From Moniliophthora roreri (lineage: Eukaryota; Basidiomycota; Agaricomycetes; Agaricales; Marasmiaceae): a DNA stretch of 64,000 bases. The first letter of the stretch is position 1. Every line of letters begins with the position of its first letter. The stretch is taken from positions 310,001-374,000 of the forward strand of contig LATX02000035.1 of the NCBI GenBank assembly GCA_001466705.2, read 5' to 3'. The notes beneath the pieces were generated by a model. It did no database searches. It saw only the letters and a list, made by a program, of their open reading frames with translations, and was not told the origin of the DNA. The position numbers and the translations under genes are program-made. This document shows positions 56,900 to 64,000 of the stretch, one piece after another.

Positions 56900-58024
56900 A
56901 TGGCTCTCATCACCATCTCCGGTTTTCCCGCCTCTGGCAAATCGACTCGAGCCCTGCAGATCAAGCATTTTCTTGATCAAAAACTCGCCCAGCACCCCAC
57001 CCATGCCCATCTCAACGTCGCTTTGATATCAGACGACACTCTCAACCTAGATCGCAGTGTCTACGATGGTACAAGTTTGATCCAATCTCACCTGACAACC
57101 CTTTGTTTTTTCTAAAAAAAATCAACAGATAGTCGTTCGGAAAAGCCTGCACGAGGCGCCCTGTTCACTGCAATGCAACGTCAGATGTCCTCCAACACAA
57201 TTCTCATAATTGATGCGCCGAACTATATCAAGGGCTTCCGGTATCAAATGTATTGTGCAGCCCGAGAGCTCAAGCTACGTGTATGCACTGTGAGTAAAGC
57301 CACCGTCTCCCGGCTCAACTGACCACAAGTTCCTTTTACCGGTAAAGTAGGTTTATGTCGTCGCCAAGGAAGACCAGTGCAGAGAGTGGAATAAGTCTCG
57401 GACGGACGGTCACGAGTATTCGGATGAAACGTGTGCACCATTCCCTTTCTCTCTCTAGCCTTCCGGCTTATGCCTTCCTGTAGTCTGGAAAATCTTTTTT
57501 TACGCTATGAAGAGCCATCTTCCATGGTGCGATGGGATTCTCCGCTATTCACTATTCTATGGAACGAACCAGACATTCCCGGAGTACAGATCTGGGAGGC
57601 TGTAACCAGTGGCAACATTAAACCCCCGAACTCCGGTACTCAGGCGGTATGTCGCTTGTTTTCTGTGTCTGTTAATTACAATCACCAATCGATCTGATAG
57701 GTTGCCAAGGCACCCACCGATGCCCTTCTTACCCTCGAAAAAACTACCCTCTCGATCATCACCGCAATAATGTCAGAGCAATCTCAAAGGCACACCCCTG
57801 GTGGTCAACTTGTCCTTCTTCTATCGGCGACGCTACGACTACAGATAACACTGCCGTTTCGAAATCTAACGCTCTCCGAGCTACAGCGATGTAAGCGGCA
57901 GTTTGTCACAGTGCACAAGAAGGCAATAACATTGGGAACTACGGAGAAAGGGGAGGTAGACTGGGAAGAAGAAAGAGTAGCCGAGAAGTTTGTCAGTTAC
58001 TTGGAAGAGAATTTGAAGCGCTGA
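56900..58024 (+). CDS. KTI12: KTI12 homologue, Elongator-associated P-loop protein
   Basis: KTI12 is a P-loop ATPase that works with the Elongator complex to modify wobble uridines in tRNA, and is also known as a chromatin-associated factor. Five exons (56,900-57,068; 57,129-57,289; 57,351-57,430; 57,484-57,646; 57,701-58,024) join in phase to 298 residues, close to the 313 of budding yeast. The start MALITISGFPASGKST holds the Walker A motif (residues ~8-15). SDDTLNLD follows (~47-54), then the conserved LIIDAPNYIKGFRYQMYC (~82-100), Cys/Trp-containing QCREWN, and ENLFLRYEEP..MVRWDSPLF. Introns are 52-61 nt with standard borders. Intact, transcribed away from the RhoGAP gene. Confidence 0.95.
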
Positions 58025-58159
58025 GATCAATCAAAAGATTCGAGTGTAATAGTGAACCCATTTTTTCACTCTAATAGTTGCAATACTATTGATAACTGAC
58101 CATGTTCAAAGCATACAGGTCAGGAACGGTAAATACGACTAACGCGTAAAGGGGGTCCT
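58025..58159. other. Spacer between KTI12 and the AhpC/TSA gene
   Basis: 135 bp holding the KTI12 3' end and at least part of the promoter of the next gene on the same strand. No distinct signal is seen. Confidence 0.4.
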
Positions 58160-60220
58160 ATGAAACCTGATCCCAACACAACCTCTCGGACTCGTTATGG
58201 ATACACCTTTTATTTTCTCCCGTATCAAATACCACTTTACGTGGCTTTATACAAGTCACCCAGTGACTTTTCTTCACCTTCTGCTCACAGCCCCACGCCT
58301 CCAAATTCGCCATTATCAACGGTCTCACCAGCGACACCGACTTCCCCGCCATTGCTCAACTGTAGAAACTCAGAATTGACTTCTTCTACTTCAAACGTAT
58401 CCAATTCCCATACCGAGCCAATTGAAGGTACAGCATTCCTTAGCGACGTCATATGTTGATGCGCTATACTTGTTGGACCAAGACGGGGATTGGCATCCTC
58501 CTAGGCCTCAACATCCATCATCCTCTCATGTTGACCTGACGGCGGACGAAATGTCGTTTTCGAAAAAACATCGGCAGACCGTGCTAGGCCAGGAATTCGT
58601 ATTCGCACCGATCCTGCGATTTCCTAATTCTGTACAGCCGCTGTCTCTAGCAGGAACCAGTATTCTGTCATGACTCACAAGTCCTTGATGCAGAGAGAAG
58701 CAGGCCCGCTGTCTGTCAACGTCTCGTATACTCAAACCCCAAAGAAGCTTTCCAAACAGCCGACGTCGCCGGATAGCATCTTTTCACACAATACCACTTC
58801 GTCATTCTTTCTCCATCCGAAAAAGCTTTTCTCAGGTCGGCACTCAAAGGAACCTGACACCCCAAAAATTCCTCTTTCTTTCCTCAGCCCATATTGGCTG
58901 GCGCACAATAACAAACGCGCCAGGTTGTTATCCACTCCCTCCTCCCTGTCCACTCCTTCTGACATTGGTCCTTTGACCTTGGGAATTCCGTCAGTAACTG
59001 GCTCTCTTCTCGCCTCCTGCTATATGTCAGACTCAGTGTCATCCAGTGACTACATCTCTGGTGATACACACTCGGAGCAATGCCTGTCGACGCTTCCTGC
59101 AACCATGGTATCGCGACCAGGATCCAGAACCAGTGAACCGTCTATGATGGAAGAGAATGGAAAGAATCTCTCGCTCGATACTCTTGCGGATGCATGTCCC
59201 AGTTTCTTCAGGTCATGTCCCTCTCTGACGTTATCATCCGAGCAGAGATCGACGCCAGCACCATCACCTACATTCGATGGATATTTGCTGCCGACTGCAA
59301 AGCAGTTGAAGCGGGCGGCTGAGTTACCCGTCATATCGGAGTCAGGGAAGAAAGCACCTTTTGGATCGATTTGGAAGAAGCACAAGACCATTGTCATCTT
59401 CATCCGACATTTCATGTGAGTCTGATTCAACTTACCTCTGTTCCAAGCCCTCATGGATCATATGGTTCGCACAGGTGTCCTCTATGCCAAGACTATTTGT
59501 ACTCAATATCCCGAAGTATTTGTGCTGGCGTATTGCGCACTCAAGGCGTGGACCTCGTTATCGTCAGCAACGGAGACTATGAGATGATTAAATCTTTCCG
59601 AAGTCCGTTTCTCCTGATAACGTATTCATCTTCACCTCTAAGATTCGTGCAGGAATATTCCAGACCCCTTTCGCTGTCTATACCGACCCCACGCAACAAG
59701 TGTATAACGTTCTTGGAATGATTCGGTCTCTGGAAAAAGGACCGCGAGCGGCGTACGTGCGACACGGGACCGCTTCGGGAATCGGGATGATTGTCGCAAA
59801 CGCTGCCAAGGTGGGGATGCCGATCTGGAAGAAGGGAGGGGACACTTCACAGCTTGGTGGAGAGTTCGTGCTGGGACCTGGGTGCGCTACCGTTCCTTTC
59901 ATCACATATGAGTTCGCCTGTTTACTAAGCTATATCATCCCAGCCTTCAGTGTTGTTTCGCACATAGGATGCGGTATACCCGAGATCATTTACCAATCCT
60001 CAAATTAGTCAAGGAAGCAGGAATCGACATGACTGCTAAACTCAAACTGCAAAAAGTCTCTATACACGTAATGACTCCCGAGGATGAAGAAGACTGGATG
60101 GTGGAAAGGAAAATGGAGTTCAATGCCATGATGGAAAGAAAGCGAAAGCGAAGGGGAGACACCCGATATTGTGATGGAGAGAGCTGTCAGCTGCTGTATG
60201 ATTCGTATGAGGGATCATAA
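58160..60220 (+). CDS. AhpC/TSA antioxidant-type (PRXL2/AAED1-like) protein with long disordered N-terminus
   Basis: Predicted thioredoxin-fold redox protein. The C-terminal half fits the AhpC/TSA_2 (PRXL2/AAED1) family: IVIFIRHFMCPLCQDY with a CPLC redox motif (~59,390-59,490), DLVIVSNGDYEMIKSF, IFQTPFAVYTDP, LGMIRSLEKG, GDTSQLGGEFVLGPG and a final RYTRDHLPILKLVKEAGID. Introns at 59,416-59,473, 59,603-59,652 and 59,912-59,967 join these in phase; the stop is at 60,218. The exon from 58,670 (ATG) encodes ~250 Ser/Thr/Pro-rich residues before the domain. Upstream open pieces (MKPDPNTTSR at 58,160; DALYLLDQDGDWH at 58,458) may be earlier exons, but the splicing is not settled, so the start could be 58,670. 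Confidence 0.8.
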
Positions 60221-60830
60221 TGGATTTGAGACGAGACAGGATCAAATCTACAATAGAGCATATTAGCAACAGGTTTTTTTACTCGTTTCTAAGGGTCCCC
60301 GGAGAAGTCCGTGAAAAATCACGCTACTTGCACATGACTCGTTTCTTCACTATCAGACTTGTCTTTCCTGATGCTACTATGTAGACTCACATGCAATTTT
60401 ATTATTACATTACCACATTCTACTCTATGTACATATACCTACAGTAGAATAAATCATGAACCATCACATGGCAAAAGTCATAGCTCTAAAAAATCTGATT
60501 GGCTATTGCCCCACAAGCACTCACTGCCCCCACTAGCTGTGAGGAGCAGAGAACCGAAGGGTCTCCACATATTCAGGAGTATGAGTCACTGAGCCACCGA
60601 GCCTCTGAGTCGCTGAGTCACAGTTACCTATGCCAGCACAGCCTATTCAAGCTCACTGCCTTCCTCAATCACCACTATCAATGCAATGATGCTGCAGATT
60701 GCTGATCTCATTCCAACACTGTCATCCCAACACTGTCATGACAATTCACATGAATATTCAGCTGCTTAAAAGGCAGAGCTTCTCATTAAGACTCATTTTC
60801 ATCTTTTCCTGCTACCTTCTCCATTGGGCA
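60221..60830. other. Boundary zone back into CpG-poor repeat DNA
   Basis: After the stop of the AhpC/TSA gene CpG content drops again from about 60.35 kb. A short block near 60,575-60,625 repeats GAGTCACTGAG/GAGTCGCTGAGTCAC words. No gene is seen. Confidence 0.4.
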
Positions 60831-63226
60831 ATGTCCTCTAACATGGTTGTACACCTAATTGATAGTGAAAATGTCTGTTCTAATTGTCCCAATGAACATC
60901 TTCCTGTAATTCTCATCACCAAGAGTCTACACAAGGGGCACTATGCAATCTGGGCATGTTAATCATTTCCTTTCTGTTTTGCATAATTCTGATCACTCAT
61001 TTTCAGTGCCGAAGGGAAGGCCCTGGTGTGGGATGTGGCTATTTTTATGTGTTCACTATGGCTGCTGCATATGAGGCTAGAGTGTGTGGCTGGGTCCCAC
61101 CAAAGCAGTCTCCCCTCATGCCCTCATTGTCAATGCTACCCTCATCACCAACTATAGATCACATTGCCCAATGACAGGACACTCTTGCGATTCTCCAATC
61201 CTCTATCTCTTCTATCACTACTGCCACCTCTGCCTCTGCTTCATCTTCCACTTCCCATTCCAAGTCCTCCATTCCTTCTTTGCAGGATGTCCTCAACACT
61301 ATCCATGTGATCACTGCCACTACCACTACTTCCAAAGGAAAGGCCAAGGCCATCAAGGCACTGGCTAGCTCACAGACACCAATGTGGCTTACCTGCCACC
61401 ATGACAACCATGGGCCTGCCAGTGCTCACTGCTCTCAGGAGCAGAAGTTATGCTGGAGGTGTTGCTTGGCAGTCTCCACTGAGACAGGAGTAGCATGTCT
61501 CTGCTATGACCACAAGCCTAAACCCACTGTTGCTCTTCCTAGCTCACAACCTCAACCTCCAAATGTGGCACCTTCTTCAGTTCTACCACTCAGAGAGCAG
61601 GGAAACCAAGCAGGTGAACATGAGCATGAATGCAGCCCCAAGTTCTACACTGTCATTTCATTAGAGGACAGAGAGGAGGAGGTCTGTTTGTCACACTCAG
61701 CAGAAAACCTTCTAAGAACTCAAGGAAGCAGCAAAAGCTGCCAATTCTGGTGTTACATTCTATATATAGGTAAGCTTTATGGTTTCTTCTTTATTACATG
61801 TTCTCTTTGCTTACTTGACTTGTCCTACAGACTACTTCCTTGAAGCCCAGACCACATCTTATTCAGAACTGTGTGTCTGCAAATAAGCACTTGTCACTTA
61901 CTATAGTTTTGCTGACAAAGTTGGGCCTGAGTGCAGCGGCTTGCATGCTGTATCATCATGACCTTGCTGACTGGGTTTCCATTGGTGTTGATGATGATGA
62001 TGTTGTCCTTGATCTGTCTAAGAATGGGCTCTCTGTTTGTGGTGTTCCTGTTGTCTTGCTGGCCTGTAGGGACATTATGGATTTTGCAGGGTTTGATGAA
62101 ATTATGGCAAGAGTGAAGCTAGCTGACCTCAACCACAGTGTTCTGCTGAATGTGCAGTGCAAGGATTTTTTTGACAACTCTCCAAGAAAAGGCAGCTCAG
62201 AGTGAGAACACTCTGCCACCCACTTCCAAACACACACCTTCACCACCAGTACCTTCTCAGAAGCATCTGCATTTGTCTCCCCTCCAAGAAAAGGCAGCTC
62301 AGAGTGAGAATACTCCACCTCCTACTTCCAAACACACACCTTCACTACCAGTACCTTCTCAGAAGTGTCTGTGTTCATCTCCCCATTCTTCTCTGAAGAA
62401 GCAGAAGAAGAAGGTGAAGAAGACTACCACTGTGCCATCACCTTATTCTGATCTGTTGATGTCACCTCAGCCACTTGATGGTCAGTACACAGCATCACCA
62501 GATGCTGACTTGAGTACATTTATCCATCATGATTCTAGCAACCTTCCACCATTGCCACATTGCCTCAGGACTCCACCATATACAAATGTGCCTTCTAAGG
62601 CTAGGAAACAGCATGCAGCACCCTCTTGCAACCAAGCTAAGGTCTTAGTGATCTCAAGTGACAGTGAACCCCTAGTCTCTCCCAAACACACACATGCCAA
62701 ACCCTCTCTTCGTTCCTCTAAACATCTTACTGTCTCATCTCAATCACAACAGCATTTACTACTTTCATCAGCACCAAATGTGGGCAATGTCCATCAGAAG
62801 CTCTATTCAAAAAGCAAGAAAAAACAGAGAGATCTCCAATTCTCTGATAATTATCATTGTATCTTGCTAGCCCAGTGTTTCAAGGCAATGGCTCATGCAG
62901 GCAAGCAGTGTGGGTCTGGCACCTTTAAGGTTGAAGACATCTTTCAAGCACATTTTCCTCAGGTTTTATACAAGTCCTCAATGGTTGGTGGCTATCAAAA
63001 ATGTTGGAACTTGGCAACACCAGCACAGAAGCTCCAGTTCAAGAACTATGAGTATGAAGATGAAGGTCTATGGTCAAACTTCTGCAAGATAGTTTCTGAT
63101 CCCCAGCAAGGCCATCATAGTCATCAGAAACACAACAAGAGAGCAGCAGAGTGTGCTGCATATATGGAAGAAGAAGAGGTGGTGGTAGTGGTCAGAGTTG
63201 AGTTGGAGTTGGAAGACTTGGACTAA
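60831..63226 (+). pseudogene. GRF-like zinc-finger gene of unknown function with premature stop
   Basis: The first exon (MSSNMVVHLIDSENVCSNC) and second exon join into a GRF-like zinc finger: C..C...., then HKGHYAIW and CRREGPGVGCGYFYVF. The intron between them (60,954-61,006) would start with GC rather than GT. The frame runs on past a TGA at 61,172 (CGA expected) through a Ser/Thr-rich part to a second Cys/His cluster (CHHDNHGPASAHC..CWRCC..CLCYDHKP, ~61,390-61,530), then another intron, a helical part (~61,870-62,160), a 34-residue tandem repeat, a basic stretch (LKKQKKKVKK) and a C-terminal unit (VEDIFQAHFPQVLYKSSM) ending acidic. A T7 run at 62,166 may mark a 1-nt frameshift. GRF fingers bind single-stranded nucleic acid. 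The protein is not recognised, and its setting suggests a transposon gene. Confidence 0.5.
62180..62385 (+). repeat. Two copies of a 102-bp in-frame repeat
   Basis: The unit starting CTCCAAGAAAAGGCAGCTCA occurs at 62,180 and again at 62,282, exactly 102 bp (34 codons) apart, and encodes LQEKAAQSENT..PTSKHTP. Keeping the period a multiple of three supports this frame being the coded one. Confidence 0.85.
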
Positions 63227-63480
63227 CTGATAGGACCTTTGACTATTTCGTGTGTGACACCTCATACATAGACTCAGATGCCTTGTTTTTTTACCTTTAC
63301 TCTTTGTACATATCCTTGTAGTGATACCTTCGACCAAATAGTGACACCTGAATTCTCATGACATGCAACACTAGATGTATCTATTGATGTTGATATGTCT
63401 GAGATGCCAGTGATCATCTCTGGCATTTGATGTGCATTGATTTGAAATTTTTCGTTTCTTTTCCTTAATTCAATACCACC

Positions 63481-64000
63481 ATGTCAATACAGCTTGCTGA
63501 GCTGGTCACTAAGCTTGGCTCTTGGGCTTCTGAGATTCTAGTCTCACAAATAATTGCTTTTGTTCTTTTATGCAGTCAAATCAAAAACAGCATACTTGTG
63601 CTCTATCCTTCAACTCAACCCATTAATGAACCACTACTTGCCCTGGACTCATGGACCTCCTTTTTTCTCTCCTGTTGCTGTCATCTTACAAGAGATGATA
63701 CAGAAGCCCTCTGGAGCTCATTGTAATCCATAGTTTGACATCCAGATGAAGTGCAGGCTGGAGTACTAAATGAGAGAAGCATAAGGTCAACCTTTTGGGA
63801 TAATGGTGGTGTTATGTTCTATGTATCTGTTCACTTTCTGCTCAACCACTGTTTAGTTACCTTTTCCTTAGCATCTCAAATAAGTTTGTGGCCTCCAACA
63901 GCTGTATGTATCAACCAGGAATGCAAGTACGTCAAGCAGAAGAAGCCTCTCAAACTCCAAGAGGCAACAGAACACTGAGGCATACTTTACACACAAAGCC
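63481..64000 (+). pseudogene. Probable N-terminus of a KDZ-type transposase, cut by the window edge
   Basis: Starts MSIQLAELVTKLGSWASEIL with a hydrophobic helical region up to DTEALWSSL, a stop (TAA), then an F...G stretch (STFWDNGG), an apparent ~60-nt intron, and WPPTAVCINQECKYVKQKKP..LQEATEH followed by a TGA and GILYT. A helical start followed by 'PP...C....C......L' and 'YT' is what I recall for the CxC5-like cysteine cluster at the head of KDZ (Kyakuja-Dileera-Zisupton) transposases of mushrooms. The catalytic part would lie beyond the window. The two stops indicate decay. Confidence 0.45.

Noticed and set aside
58526..59454. Minus-strand frames over the AhpC/TSA gene
   Set aside because: Antisense shadows of the Ser-rich exon. 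No introns or motifs support them.
1..64000. tRNA, rRNA or other structural RNA genes
   Set aside because: No cloverleaf-like sequence with A and B box pairs or rRNA stretches was recognised on reading. A dedicated covariance search was not possible here.

Overview
The window looks like nuclear DNA of a basidiomycete fungus, most likely an agaricomycete. Intact genes carry many 47-57 nt introns. One gene encodes a LIM-C1-RhoGAP protein of fungal type. The repeats are chromodomain Ty3/gypsy elements, Crypton-type tyrosine recombinases, pogo and hAT elements, and a probable KDZ transposase. The species cannot be fixed from sequence alone. All family calls come from reading motifs, not from database searches.

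Layout: about 1-49.5 kb is an old transposon graveyard with almost no CpG. From 1 to 13.7 kb there is a TA-flanked MITE, an ACTGT-rich minisatellite, two hAT-like elements with 8-bp target duplications and a pogo-like element with a dead transposase. From 13.76 to 16.22 kb lies a large palindrome built of a 21-bp minisatellite between 258-bp inverted arms. It is entered at 16,223 by a young, CpG-rich gypsy element that stops at an assembly gap. From 18 to 23 kb there are fragments of a Cys-rich transposase, a copia-like gag and unknown genes. A CpG-decayed chromovirus with both LTRs spans 29.7-39.2 kb and has itself been hit by a solo LTR and by an inverted pair of CACTA-ended elements.

The most unusual part is 23.8-49.6 kb with the gypsy element removed. 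It holds two sets of the same three decayed genes: a Crypton-like tyrosine recombinase, an XPG/GEN1-type nuclease, and a protein with a hydrophobic N-terminus and a SAP-like region. The repeated association suggests a composite mobile element, or a repeatedly co-located family, in which a recombinase travels with a structure-specific nuclease and a DNA-binding partner. Catalytic arginines, and what looks like a splice donor, were lost by exactly the C-to-T changes expected from CpG methylation.

About 49.6-60.2 kb is a normal host island with ordinary CpG content: ribosomal protein L5 (rpl5), a LIM-C1-RhoGAP regulator and a KTI12 homologue that share a 245-bp divergent promoter, and an AhpC/TSA (PRXL2/AAED1-like) protein. 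These are housekeeping or signalling genes with no evident common pathway. After 60.3 kb CpG-poor repeat DNA resumes, with a GRF-zinc-finger gene carrying a premature stop and the start of a probable KDZ transposase at the window edge. Single Ns at 17,758, 30,515 and 32,896 mark assembly joins, and one of them has duplicated 718 bp exactly. No tRNA, rRNA or CRISPR array was recognised.
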